Below are positions 31,301 to 39,752 of a stretch of 64,000 nucleotides of DNA, in pieces. The number at the start of each line of letters is the position of its first letter. The first letter of the stretch is position 1. Origin of the DNA: UBA11740 sp049273695 (GTDB lineage: Bacteria > Acidobacteriota > Blastocatellia > Pyrinomonadales > Pyrinomonadaceae); assembly GCA_049273695.1 (NCBI GenBank), contig JBASRE010000014.1, positions 100,313 to 164,312 of the forward strand, read 5' to 3'. The position numbers and the translations under genes are program-made. The notes below the pieces were generated by a model. That model made no database searches and was not told the origin of the DNA. It worked only from the letters and a program-made list of their open reading frames with translations.

Positions 31301-31478
31301 CGACGAACTTGCGCAGCATGGCGCGGTAATCGATTCGCCGCTCGAAAAGGGTCACGTCATCCTCTTCTCAAACAATCCAATGTGGCGTGGACAGACGATG
31401 GGCAGTTATTCGCTCGTCTTCAACGTCATTCTGAATTTCGACAACTTGAACGCGGGGCGAAAGCTAAACGAGAAGTAG
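28389..31478 (+). CDS. Exported M14 family zinc carboxypeptidase-like protein
   Basis: The mature protein follows a signal peptide ending at ALTAHAQ. The peptidase domain (residues about 60-430) shows the zinc motif GTIHSTETGS (His175, Glu178), VVEVDGRDRMVD and LHDLHESVPYLYD, with the third zinc His in the last. The long C-terminal half has a Pro/Thr linker around PNPAATPSDAVPRASASPSP and a segment with VAIMHTWLSTQDEGWWRLAF resembling a class I glutamine amidotransferase-like fold. ATG 28389 is preferred over 28362 since AAGGAG lies just before it. It likely degrades peptides in the periplasm or outside. Confidence 0.87.
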   Translation: MNLRRISISLGASLLFIIAAALTAHAQVNYTRDANQPTDEEYTRKIAEYTTEKFFNSPLTDYLPASPNVPTPKTVLGDVAGAPEKLPYSEEIYRYMRMLEKASPRVKVYSIGTTEEGREMIAVAIASESLLARLDENRARLNKLADPRTINMNDAEADRLVADTFPIYYITGTIHSTETGSPTALMELAYRLAVDDSPYIKAIRDGMVTLITPVVEVDGRDRMVDVYNWHLANPGKNWPNLLYWGHYVAHDNNRDAMGLSLKLTRNVLNTYLTWKPQVLHDLHESVPYLYDNTIGDGPYNAWVDPILTDEWQMIGWQNVSEMTKFGMPGVFAHGTFDTWSPGYLMFIAATHNGISRLYETFGNAGADTLVRTLSPSDYERTWYKQNPPLPRARWSQRNNNNYQQTALLISLDNFNRNSKLFLKNFYLKSKRSVEKPKNEGPAAYVFPSDDPRPGNQATILRVLQAQGCEVHRATAPFTVSVRRRASSRGGAPRVTEATVTASPNPAATPSDAVPRASASPSPATVTPRPPDTESRTFPAGSYLVRMDQPYSRIADALLDYQYWSPRDPQQNVYDDTGWTFGELGNIQVVRVTDAKVLNAAMDRVTGEVRAAGGVTGNGSIYIVNANADNSLITLRYRLRRASFDAAEEPFEAAGKKFNRGSFIIRNASADEVNKATSELGLQAFAIATAPTVKTHPVKAARVAIMHTWLSTQDEGWWRLAFDQMGVPFDYISTQDVAKDNDLNRKYDVIIFGPGGGNINAVIQGRPMYGNPIPWKTTSLTPNIGKIDSTDDIRPGLGFTGVLNLQNFVKNGGVFIGSDDSADFAVSSGFTPGVSIQRSTRLRAIGIVAKTRMVDSSSPIAYGYGDTLSVYTFNGPIFNISNVAGGGGGRRAGGGQRATGRGTADDPDVVQGRPPAELPEPPPPVEVWEAAPVPEEQRRNLIGLIPPAQRPRVILRWGDARELLVSGLLDGGDELAQHGAVIDSPLEKGHVILFSNNPMWRGQTMGSYSLVFNVILNFDNLNAGRKLNEK

Positions 31479-31546
31479 AGGCGAGACAGATTGCGCGCTC
31501 CAAAGAACATCTTTGGTCATCCGTAGGCCAGCTCGGCATGAGATTG

Positions 31547-32545
31547 CTAAAGCAGGTTAGTGATTAATCTTGGCCATGCCGACCAACCGAAGGCGCAAGC
31601 AATAAGCGTCGTTCCAACCGTCCAAAGAAGCGAGTTCCGTTTGGCGACTGGAAGGTTTTGTAGAGCGTAAATGGATCTATTCAGAGTGGGCCAGAAGATA
31701 CGATGGACTAGTAGCCCAAAGGCAAGCATCAAAAACATTATCGCGGTCAACGCGATAAAAAGGTTCGAGGTAACGGCCACCCAGATGATGAAAAGGTACT
31801 CATCGTCGTAAATGTCATCCAACGATGATTGCCTTTCATAGAGTAAAGGCCCCACAAAGAAAATGAAGATGGCCAGGCAGATCCCCAGTATCACAAGAAT
31901 GATTCTGGGAGCAGAGGTCAATGATGCGCTCCATCGTAACCCTTTGCGCAATACGACCATGAAAAAAATATTGCACACAATGCCGATGGTGATTCCGATG
32001 TAAAACCCAGTCGAGCCGGAAAAACGCTCGTAGGCGTCCTCCCAGGAATCGCCAAGTACGAATCGATACTCAAACAAATCGAACAGGCCCAACGAGGTAA
32101 GGACCACAACAAACCATAGCCTCATTAGGTTTGGCCGCTTGGCGATAAACGCGGGCATAGTCCCCAACGCAATATAGATCGCCAGAATTATCTCGTCGTA
32201 TGCAGGCGAACGGTCCAGAGATACCGAACGATCAAAATAGAAAAGCAGAAGGAGAAAAGAGGCGTACGAATAACAAAGAGAAACACCGATGGCTTGAAGG
32301 GAAAATATTCTGTGGCCAAATAATCGATCGAGTGACGAGCCGGTAAGCTGAGCGACCGCTTGAGTGAACACCACGCTCCAGGAGATGGCACCCTTCTGCT
32401 TCTCATCGATGCTAATCCACAAGACTTCGAGCGTGTCTTGAATCTTCTTTTTTTCGGTTTCATACAAGAATGCTGCCACATAGATCAGCAGACCGCCGAT
32501 TACGGCCAGTAAAACTCGAGCGGCAATGTAGACAATTTCGATCAC
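31547..32545 (-). CDS. Polytopic membrane protein of unknown function
   Basis: The 332-residue product contains about eight hydrophobic segments, including VLLAVIGGLLIYVAAFLY at the N-terminus, FYIGITIGIVCNIFFMVVL, IILVILGICLAIFIFFVGPLL and the final LWTVGTTLIACAFGW. There is no recognisable transporter or enzyme motif. A less GC-rich base composition than the neighbours is noticeable. It is followed 53 bases upstream on the same strand order by the lipoprotein gene, so both may be co-transcribed. Confidence 0.6.
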   Translation of the reverse strand: MIEIVYIAARVLLAVIGGLLIYVAAFLYETEKKKIQDTLEVLWISIDEKQKGAISWSVVFTQAVAQLTGSSLDRLFGHRIFSLQAIGVSLCYSYASFLLLLFYFDRSVSLDRSPAYDEIILAIYIALGTMPAFIAKRPNLMRLWFVVVLTSLGLFDLFEYRFVLGDSWEDAYERFSGSTGFYIGITIGIVCNIFFMVVLRKGLRWSASLTSAPRIILVILGICLAIFIFFVGPLLYERQSSLDDIYDDEYLFIIWVAVTSNLFIALTAIMFLMLAFGLLVHRIFWPTLNRSIYALQNLPVAKRNSLLWTVGTTLIACAFGWSAWPRLITNLL

Positions 32546-32598
32546 ATCGAGAACTGATAAAGACTCGGTTGGTGTTTGGCTAAATCAAAGACCCACGG

Positions 32599-33006
32599 CT
32601 ATGGTTCATATTTCTCGATGACGAACTCCGTGGGCTTAGCGCCAGACTTCGGGGGAACAAAAGTCGTCTTCCAATACTTTTCTCCGTTGTCCTGAACAAA
32701 CAACTCAACCCCGACGCTGACCGTTTGACGATCGCTTCCAGAGATAACATCCACTCCTACCAGATAGTCGTTCCCCGCAGCAGCGTAGATTGAGACGCCC
32801 TGGACTACCCAGCCGGAGTAATGCGCCTTCACGTGATTCAGGGCGGCGCGCCGAACTTGCATTCGGGACTTCAGCGCATCGCCCTTATCCTGCGCTTGCA
32901 ACTGCTGCTCGATTCCCTTACTTAGCGGATCCGAAGGCGTACTGTTATTGCTGCAACCGGCAAATAGGACAAGCGTAGTTAGAAAATAAAACCGTGCGCG
33001 TCGCAT
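32599..33006 (-). CDS. Putative lipoprotein
   Basis: The 135-residue product starts at ATG 33006, preceded by AAAGGGGAG; an in-frame ATG at 33021 is less likely since it would include this site. It has a lipoprotein signal (FLTTLVLFAGCSNNS) with lipobox LFAGC. The mature part starts with a Ser/Thr/Pro-rich linker and then a folded domain of about 90 residues, not recognised. It should be anchored in the inner or outer membrane. Upstream of the membrane protein gene on the same strand. Confidence 0.65.
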   Translation of the reverse strand: MRRARFYFLTTLVLFAGCSNNSTPSDPLSKGIEQQLQAQDKGDALKSRMQVRRAALNHVKAHYSGWVVQGVSIYAAAGNDYLVGVDVISGSDRQTVSVGVELFVQDNGEKYWKTTFVPPKSGAKPTEFVIEKYEP

Positions 33007-33204
33007 GGACTCCCCTTTCAATTGATTGAGTTCAAATTCGTAACGGTGAACTGGCTGGAATTAAGAATGCGGCTTGTGAGTCGCAGGCTCTGGGACCAGC
33101 CTGTCCGATGCTTTGACTCGCGAGGTCCGCGAATGATAGTAGAACCTTACATTGCGGTCAACAGTTTTGGCCTTAACGCGACATCCTTCGGAGGAAACTA
33201 AAGC

Positions 33205-35700
33205 ATGAAACGTGCTGTCTGTCTGGTCGCAGGACTTTTCCTGTTTTGCGCGATTAACTTTGCGCAGCCCCGGCCAACTGCGGAAACGAAAGTCGGAACC
33301 ATCACCGAGAAAGTCGCCGGCATGCAGAAGTTCGCCGGCTTCTTTCCGTTTTATTGGGACGCGAAGGCCGGCAAAGTCTGGCTGGAGATCGATAAGTGGA
33401 ATTCCGAGTTCCTTTACGTTGAAGCTCTACCGGCGGGAATCGGATCGAATGACATCGGTCTGGATCGTGGCCAGTTGGGCGACAGTTACGTCGTGCGTTT
33501 TGAGCGCACCGGCCCGCGCGTTTTGCTGATTGCCCCTAACCAAAGTTATCGCGCGATCAGTAACAACGCCGACGAGCGACGTTCAATTAGAGAAGCGTTC
33601 GCGGAATCGACGCTGTGGGGATTTGAAGTCGCGGCCGAAGAAGGCGACCGCGTTTTGGTTGACGCCACCGCGTTCTATCTGCGCGACCATCACGGAATTC
33701 CGGGCACGCTACAACGTTTGCAGCAGGGGCAGTTTCGTCTGGATGCGACGCGCTCGGCGTTCTTCTTGCCCAATACAAAGAACTTTCCCAAGAACACCGA
33801 AGTCGAAATGACGTTGACGTTTACGACCGACGGCGATCCCGGCGGCCTGGTTCGCTCAGTCACTCCTAATCCCCAGGCAATCACTGTTCGGGAACGCGTC
33901 TCGTTCGTCGAACTGCCGCCGCCGGGCTACAAACCGCGCGAAAACGATCCGCGCGCGGGCTATTTCGGAATTCAATACATGGATTTTGCCACGCCGATCA
34001 CGGACGTGATCACCAAGCGCTACATCGCGCGTCATCGGCTCGAGAAGAAGAATCCGTCAGCAACAGTTAGCGAGGCTGTCGAGCCGATTGTTTACTACGT
34101 CGATCGTGGCGCGCCTGAGCCGGTGCGCTCGGCTTTGATCGAAGGCGCGAGTTGGTGGAGCCAGGCGTTCGAAGCGGCCGGTTATCGAAACGCATATCGC
34201 GTCGAAGTCATGCCGGCTGATGCCGATCCGATGGACGTGCGTTACAACGTGATTCAGTGGGTGCATCGTTCGACGCGCGGCTGGTCGTACGGAAGTTCGC
34301 TGGAGGATCCGCGCACGGGCGAGATTATTCAGGGACGTGTTTCGCTCGGTTCGTTGCGCGATCGTCAGGACTTTCTGATTGCGCAAGGTCTGATTGCTCC
34401 GTACGGCAAAGATAAATCGGTGGTTGGGAAAATCCTCGAGCAGGTGGTGCTGGCTCGTCTGCGACAGCTTTCGGCGCATGAAGTTGGTCACACGCTGGGG
34501 CTGCAACACAACTTCGCTGCGAGCATCAACAACCGCGCATCAGTGATGGATTATCCGGCGCCGTTTGTGAAGCTTGGCAAGGACGGGTTACCCGACATTT
34601 CGGAAGCGTACGCGAAAGGCATTGGCGAATGGGACAAAGTGGCGATCGCCTACGGCTATCAGGATTATCCCGCGGGCACGGACGAGAAGGCCGCCTTAGA
34701 TAAGATTCTCAGCGATGCTTCAAAGCGAGGCCTGATGTACTTGACCGATCAGGATGCGCGTCCCGGCGGCGCATCGACTTCGGTAGCGCACCTTTGGGAC
34801 AACGGCGCGAACGTCATCGATGTACTTACCAGCATGATGCGCGTGCGTGACGTCGCGCTCAATCGTTTTGGCGAGAACAACATTCGCGAAGGAGCACCGC
34901 TGGCGACGCTCGAAGACGTGCTGGTGCCGCTCTACATGGGCCATCGCTATCAAGTTGAAGCCGTCGCGAAACTGATTGGCGGCGAGGACTACAGTTTCAG
35001 CCTCCGCGGCAAAGGCGATCGCAATCCGCAAATTATTCCGCCCGCTGAGCAGAAGCGAGCCTTGTATGCGGTGCTCGAGAGTTTGAAGCCGCACAATCTC
35101 AGGCTTCCCGAATCGTTGTTGCGTTTGATTCCGCCGCGGCCGCCTGGCTATCCGCGCAACCGCGAGCACTTTCGGATTCGCACTTCGCCGGCGTTTGATG
35201 CGCTCGCGCCGGCCGAAGCCTACGCGAATCACGCCACCGAGTTCCTTTTCAATCCCGAACGCGCTGCCCGCATTGTTGAGTTCCACGCGCGCAATGGAGT
35301 GGAGTATCCAACGCTTGGAAACGTGTTCGACAAGATTCTCGACGAGACGTTTCGGGCAACGGTGAGTGGCGGCTATGAAGGTGAGATTCAGCGCACCGTC
35401 AATGCGGTTGTGCTAAACAAGCTGATGACGCTAGCCGCGAACGAGCGTGCTTCGAATCAGGTGCGCGCAATTGCCGAATTGCAGTTGGAAGGATTGAGAG
35501 ATTGGGCGGCCACGCACGCCAACCAGACACGCGACGAGAATCAACGCGCATTCCTGATGTACACCGCGAATCAGATCAAACGCTTTCAGGACGATCCGAA
35601 AAAGATGAACCTGACGCGTCCAAGTGATCCTCCCGACGGCCAGCCGATTGGAACTGACTGGTGGGCGATGTCTGAGCGGGAGTGGTGTGGTTGGCGGTAG
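33205..35700 (+). CDS. Exported zinc metalloprotease of the DUF5117/DUF4953 family
   Basis: The 831-residue protein has a signal peptide (VCLVAGLFLFCAINFAQ). The N-terminal region (FFPFYWDAKAGKVWLEI) corresponds to DUF5117, and the metzincin-like catalytic motif HEVGHTLGLQHN places His425, Glu426, His429 and His435 in the zinc site, so it should be active. The later VMDYPAPFVKL carries a Met that fits the Met-turn. These proteins are very common in Acidobacteriota and Bacteroidota and act outside the cytoplasm; the substrates are unknown. A GGAGG site precedes the ATG. Confidence 0.88.
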   Translation: MKRAVCLVAGLFLFCAINFAQPRPTAETKVGTITEKVAGMQKFAGFFPFYWDAKAGKVWLEIDKWNSEFLYVEALPAGIGSNDIGLDRGQLGDSYVVRFERTGPRVLLIAPNQSYRAISNNADERRSIREAFAESTLWGFEVAAEEGDRVLVDATAFYLRDHHGIPGTLQRLQQGQFRLDATRSAFFLPNTKNFPKNTEVEMTLTFTTDGDPGGLVRSVTPNPQAITVRERVSFVELPPPGYKPRENDPRAGYFGIQYMDFATPITDVITKRYIARHRLEKKNPSATVSEAVEPIVYYVDRGAPEPVRSALIEGASWWSQAFEAAGYRNAYRVEVMPADADPMDVRYNVIQWVHRSTRGWSYGSSLEDPRTGEIIQGRVSLGSLRDRQDFLIAQGLIAPYGKDKSVVGKILEQVVLARLRQLSAHEVGHTLGLQHNFAASINNRASVMDYPAPFVKLGKDGLPDISEAYAKGIGEWDKVAIAYGYQDYPAGTDEKAALDKILSDASKRGLMYLTDQDARPGGASTSVAHLWDNGANVIDVLTSMMRVRDVALNRFGENNIREGAPLATLEDVLVPLYMGHRYQVEAVAKLIGGEDYSFSLRGKGDRNPQIIPPAEQKRALYAVLESLKPHNLRLPESLLRLIPPRPPGYPRNREHFRIRTSPAFDALAPAEAYANHATEFLFNPERAARIVEFHARNGVEYPTLGNVFDKILDETFRATVSGGYEGEIQRTVNAVVLNKLMTLAANERASNQVRAIAELQLEGLRDWAATHANQTRDENQRAFLMYTANQIKRFQDDPKKMNLTRPSDPPDGQPIGTDWWAMSEREWCGWR

Positions 35701-35819
35701 TGTCAGGGGCTCGACCGTAGGGAGGGTGCGGTACAGAACTGCCGCGCGACCGGGTTTGCGTTAGTGCCGACGTTCAAATGCCGCTGCGGATCCGATAAAA
35801 TCTCGACGGAGGTCAAGAC

Positions 35820-36005
35820 ATGTCTACCGCGAAGGAAGAGATAACTGAGTTGGTCAAGAAACAACCTGACGACAGTTCATACGACGAGATTATTCGTGTG
35901 CTTGCGTTTGACTTAATGGTGAAACGCGGCCTGAAGGATTCAGATGAAGGCCGCACGATCACAAACGAAGAAATGCATCGTCGGATAAAGACTTGGCAGA
36001 AATAA
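35820..36005 (+). CDS. Small antitoxin-like protein, no toxin adjacent
   Basis: A 61-residue acidic protein ending in GRTITNEEMHRRIKTWQK, a form seen in ParE/RelE-partner antitoxins (residues 'G.t.s.ee...r...W'). A GGAGG site lies 7 bases upstream. No RelE/ParE gene follows: the next gene is a PIN-domain gene on the other strand. It is therefore an orphan or a remnant. The assignment is by pattern only. Confidence 0.5.
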   Translation: MSTAKEEITELVKKQPDDSSYDEIIRVLAFDLMVKRGLKDSDEGRTITNEEMHRRIKTWQK

Positions 36006-36017
36006 TCCCGCACAGGC

Positions 36018-36530
36018 TCAGGCTAACGCCTCCACTTGCCGCATAATCTCATCCAATAGTTCACGTTTGACGTGCAAGGTAGAACGAAGGGGCAGCGCAT
36101 TCAATACGTTGAGAATCTCTTCCGGTGTTCGTTGTCGTCGACGTATCGAACGCAGCAAGACTCCGAGTGTGCCATGTGCGGACACGTGGAGTGACTTTGC
36201 CGCGAGTTTGGCAGCAGTATCATCAGTCAACAAGAAATCGGCAGCTAACTCTTGTGCTAGCTGCAGGGCTTGAATCTCACCGGCATGCAAAGCCAGTAAA
36301 CGATGTAACGCAATCAATTCCGTAGAAGGTTCTTCGCGGGGTTTTAGTCTCTCGCCGCGAATCGTTTTCTGGTCGAACGCGGTTGGACGATGAAGTTCTA
36401 CCTCGCGCCACACGACATCGGGAACAACTACGCGAGAGAAGTCAGCAAGGAGATCGAGGTAGTCTAACTGATCGAGATGAATAAGCGGACCGGCATCGCA
36501 GACGACCAACAGCGCCGGCGCATCATTCAT
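36018..36530 (-). CDS. PIN-domain toxin-like protein (DUF3368/VapC type)
   Basis: The 170-residue protein has the PIN features: an N-terminal acidic motif VVCDAGPLIHL, a middle Glu in HAGEIQALQLA and FLLTDDTAAKLAA with two Asp residues. Together these can form the metal site of an RNase. The sequence fits the DUF3368 branch found in toxin-antitoxin pairs. Its start overlaps the end of the upstream antitoxin-like gene by 8 bases, showing translational coupling. Confidence 0.8.
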   Translation of the reverse strand: MNDAPALLVVCDAGPLIHLDQLDYLDLLADFSRVVVPDVVWREVELHRPTAFDQKTIRGERLKPREEPSTELIALHRLLALHAGEIQALQLAQELAADFLLTDDTAAKLAAKSLHVSAHGTLGVLLRSIRRRQRTPEEILNVLNALPLRSTLHVKRELLDEIMRQVEALA

Positions 36531-36720
36531 CGCCGTTCAATCCCCACTCTACGTCTTCGCGTATGAATGTTTCGGATAGTTGCGACGAATGAGATTCGAG
36601 GTATCGTCGCAGCGCTTCAGCCAGCAGTTCGTTTACATCCCTGGCCCAACCTTCTTCCACAAAGGCCCGCGCTTGCGCCAGTAGTTCCGGCGGCAACTCA
36701 GCTTGGATCGCGGTGCTCAT
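36523..36720 (-). CDS. Antitoxin-like protein of the PIN toxin
   Basis: A 65-residue product from ATG 36720, where STAIQAELPPELLAQARAFV begins; the open frame runs upstream to 36807 but the extra residues are not conserved-looking. The composition (LPPELLAQARAFVEEGWARD, ELLAEALRRYLESH) is that of ribbon-helix-helix antitoxins of the UPF0175/DUF2281-like kind. It overlaps the PIN-domain gene by 8 bases and should bind its product. Confidence 0.7.
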   Translation of the reverse strand: MSTAIQAELPPELLAQARAFVEEGWARDVNELLAEALRRYLESHSSQLSETFIREDVEWGLNGDE

Positions 36721-36823
36721 GGGGAGAGGATAGCATATCGAGTTTCGTCGCGCTGCGGGTAGTAGCCCGACCGTGTTTTTCGGTATTTGGCAATTCCCGA
36801 TAACCACGAATACTCTGAATCAA

Positions 36824-38210
36824 ATGAGCACCGCTCCCAAGCGCGATTACGTTGAAGACCTGAGAAAGATCCTTTTTTATCAGTTCACGGCCAAATCATG
36901 GAAAATATTGCTTGAGCACTTGGCTGAGCTGGAGCTTTCGTGGCAGTCACGTGAAAGTGACAGTAAATCAAGATTTGTTGAGCGTGCTCTAAGAGAAACG
37001 GCGGACGATGAGATCGTTCGAATTGGCCGCTGGTATGTCGCAAATCGGATTTCGACTGATGAAATCGAGGACTTGTTAGAGTGGATAAAGTCGAAGGGTG
37101 AACAGAGGCTATCTGATATCACCAGGAGAGCAATCCTTGAAGCCCTTGAGGGCCAAAACCTCGCTGGTAGGGTTGAAATAGCCGAGTTAATGAAGCTTGC
37201 TGGCACAAGCTTGCCGAGGTACGACAACGGCTTATCCTGCGTGGTTCAAGGCGAAACGGGACTTTATACCGAAAATCTTTTATCCGGGTTTTACGGTCAG
37301 GCTTCCCCACGAACCCCATTATCAAACAAACAATTCCTAAAGGACTCGGGGTTCTTAACATGTGTCGATAGCAAGGCCATTCGCCTCTTGGAGACGTTAG
37401 TGCACCCCTCTGTCAGAGAAGGCGCCGAGCAAGCTGACTGGATCAATCTCTTGTTACCGATTCTTAAGTCTGACGGCTACATATTTCAGCAACGGGGAGC
37501 AATATCTGGTCGGGCAGTATTCGGTCTTATCAGAGAAAGCGATGGAGTTGCCGGGCGACCCAAGAATTTGATTTTCGCTTCGATCGGCGCTAAGCCAGAG
37601 CTGGGATTTGCGGATGCTATCAATAACGACGTAGTGCTAGAACATGCTGACTCCTGCCTGATTTATGATTGGAACCTTTCCGATTCGGGTCTGCTTTGGT
37701 CAGATTTGGTTAAGTGGTGGGCGGCGCTAAATGATTTGGATCCCGCTTCCGCCCAAACGCGGAAATCGCTCGGCAAACGTCTTCAGAACTCGCTCGGATC
37801 TGACCCTGAGAAACTTCTTTTTGACACCTACTTCAAATAATTCGCACCGAAGCTGAAGGAGCGACTTCCTGCTCTTATTCCCCAGGTATATTTTGCACTA
37901 TGACCCCAAGACGTTGAAGGAATTGCAAGGCCGAAAAAGAATTCCTCGCCAGCGAATGGATTTTCTCCTCCTGCTTGAACGCGGAGCCCGGATTGTATTG
38001 GAAATCGATGGCCGCCAACACTACGCTGACGACTCAGGAAAAGCATCAACACAAAAGTACGCCGAAATGGTTCGAGCTGACCGTATGCTGAGACTAGCTG
38101 GGTATGAAGTATATCGTTTCGGTGGAAATGATTTTGCCAACAGCGGCGCGGAGACAATGATAGTCGATTTCTTTCGACGACTGTTCGAGCGGCATGGGAT
38201 AACCCAATAG
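36824..38210 (+). pseudogene. Disrupted defence-type protein with C-terminal nuclease-like domain
   Basis: Two pieces match one longer protein. The first (ATG 36824 to TAA 37838-37840, 338 codons) is a helical domain resembling AbiJ-type N-terminal regions (ESDSKSRFVERALRETADDE, IVRIGRWYVANRI). Reading through the TAA gives FAPKLKERLPALIPQVYF, then a frame change near 37893 continues with LHYDPKTLKELQGRKRIPRQ and a nuclease-like core, IVLEIDGRQHYADD and EMVRADRMLRLAGYEVYRF, ending 38210. A stop and a frameshift thus separate the domains. The family name AbiJ is tentative; the restriction-endonuclease-like end (Asp, then Glu-like/Lys positions) is more certain. Confidence 0.65.
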
Positions 38211-38245
38211 CAAGAAAACCACGTGGGCTAAGGTTTTCCATCAGG

Positions 38246-39571
38246 TTAAAGATTCGCCTGATCGACCCGCATCAACGTCCCCAACAACACATTCGCGCCA
38301 TTCTCAATGTCCTTCGGTCGCGAGAATTCTTTCGGTGAGTGGCTGATGCCGCCGACGCTCGGAATGAAAATCATGCCGACCGGTCCGAGGCGCGCCATGT
38401 CCTGTGCGTCGTGACCGGCGCCGCTGGGCATTACCTTGGTAGTCAATCCCAATTCCTTCGCCGATTGATCGATAAGACGGCGAATCGTTGGGTCTGTGGG
38501 CGCGGGAATGTTTGTGTTGATTTCTTTGAAGTCGAAGGTGACTTTGTTGGTCTTGGCGATCTGATCGGCTTCAGCCCGAATCTTTTGATAGAGAGTCAGA
38601 ATCTTCGCGGCGTCCAGATCCCGCAGTTCCAAACTCAGAACAACCTTGCCGGGAATTACGTTGGGCGCGCCGGGCAGGGCTTGAATGCGACCGACGGTTC
38701 CCACTTGCCGCCCGGGAACACTAGTCACCACGCGATTGACGGCCTCGACAAATTTCGCGGCGGCCAGCAGCGCGTCCTGGCGGTTGTTCATCGGTGTCGT
38801 GCCCGCATGATTGGCGAAGCCCTCAATCGTCACGTCCCACCAGTTGATGCCGACGATGCCTTCGACAATGCCAATGTCGATCTTTTCCGTGTCCAGGATG
38901 CCGCCCTGTTCAATGTGCAGCTCGATGTACGCGGCGACACTGTTGGGCCTGCGACGAACTGAAGCAATCTTTGTGGGATCGCCACCTATGAATTTAATGC
39001 CTTCGCGAATCGTCTTGCCGCTGCGGCTTACCAGATCGAGTTCACTTTCCTTCAACACTCCGCTGATCGCCCCGCTTCCGATCAATCCGCCTTCTTCGTT
39101 TTGAAAAATGATGACTTCGAGCGGGTGCCCTGCGAATCTCACATCGTTTTCCGCAAGGGTTTGGGCCACTTCAATCGCGCCCAGCGAACCGACATCGCCG
39201 TCGTAATTGCCACCGTCCGGAACGCTGTCGATGTGCGAACCCAAAACCAGCGGCGGCATCTTGGTTTCACCGCCGGCCGCGTGGCGCCGGCCGACGATAT
39301 TTCCCGCAGCATCGATTGAAACGTCCAGTTTCGCCGCGCGCATCAATCCCATTACGTACTCGCGACCGCGGGCGTCAGCCTCGCTGTAAGCGAGACGCGT
39401 CACGCCGCCCTGCGGATTTTTTCCAAACTCAGCCAGTTCGCTGATGTGTTGATTCAAGCGCGCGCCATTCACGCGCAACGTGCCGGAACTCTGAGCGATC
39501 GCGCGCGCGCGCCGCAACATGACGCCGCCCGTAGCCACCGCCAGTCCAAAACCAAATTCACGTCGATTCAT
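38246..39571 (-). CDS. M20 family amidohydrolase (hydantoinase/carbamoylase type)
   Basis: The 441-residue protein starts with a twin-arginine-like signal (MNRREFGFGLAVATGGVML) so export is likely. The catalytic domain shows LVLGSHIDSVPDGGNYDGDVG (metal ligands His and Asp), IIFQNEEGG with the catalytic Glu pair, ELHIEQGGILD, and SGAGHDAQDMARLGP at the C-terminus. This is the Zn-dependent N-carbamoyl-L-amino acid hydrolase/allantoate amidohydrolase group. The exact substrate cannot be read. It is divergent from tyrS with a palindromic repeat in between. Confidence 0.9.
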   Translation of the reverse strand: MNRREFGFGLAVATGGVMLRRARAIAQSSGTLRVNGARLNQHISELAEFGKNPQGGVTRLAYSEADARGREYVMGLMRAAKLDVSIDAAGNIVGRRHAAGGETKMPPLVLGSHIDSVPDGGNYDGDVGSLGAIEVAQTLAENDVRFAGHPLEVIIFQNEEGGLIGSGAISGVLKESELDLVSRSGKTIREGIKFIGGDPTKIASVRRRPNSVAAYIELHIEQGGILDTEKIDIGIVEGIVGINWWDVTIEGFANHAGTTPMNNRQDALLAAAKFVEAVNRVVTSVPGRQVGTVGRIQALPGAPNVIPGKVVLSLELRDLDAAKILTLYQKIRAEADQIAKTNKVTFDFKEINTNIPAPTDPTIRRLIDQSAKELGLTTKVMPSGAGHDAQDMARLGPVGMIFIPSVGGISHSPKEFSRPKDIENGANVLLGTLMRVDQANL

Positions 39572-39651
39572 GGCCGCTTCAATACTCGATCAAACCGATC
39601 TTGGCAAGCCTGTTTCTGTCGAGTTTGTTATCATGCCCCCGAACTCATGAA

Positions 39652-39736
39652 GTCAGTACCATCCGCGTGAGCGGATGGGTCAAGATTTCAACGAGGATTG
39701 ACCATTAACCCACCTGCTCACGCAGGTGGTACTGAC
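39652..39736. repeat. Two-hairpin palindromic element upstream of tyrS
   Basis: Outer arms GTCAGTACC (39652-39660) and GGTACTGAC (39728-39736) are exact inverted repeats. Inside each is a hairpin: ATCCGCgtgaGCGGAT (39661-39676) and CACCTGCtcacGCAGGTG (39711-39728). The architecture, two hairpins bounded by a GTACC-containing inverted repeat, matches the element at 24556-24600. Confidence 0.75.
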
Positions 39737-39752
39737 CTGATTTTCACGACGT

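Noticed and set aside
39652..39752. T-box-like leader before tyrS (GCAGGTGGTACT resembles the T-box core)
   Set aside because: The sequence is one arm of a palindromic repeat, the conserved ACCGCG end is missing and there is no antiterminator/terminator pair.
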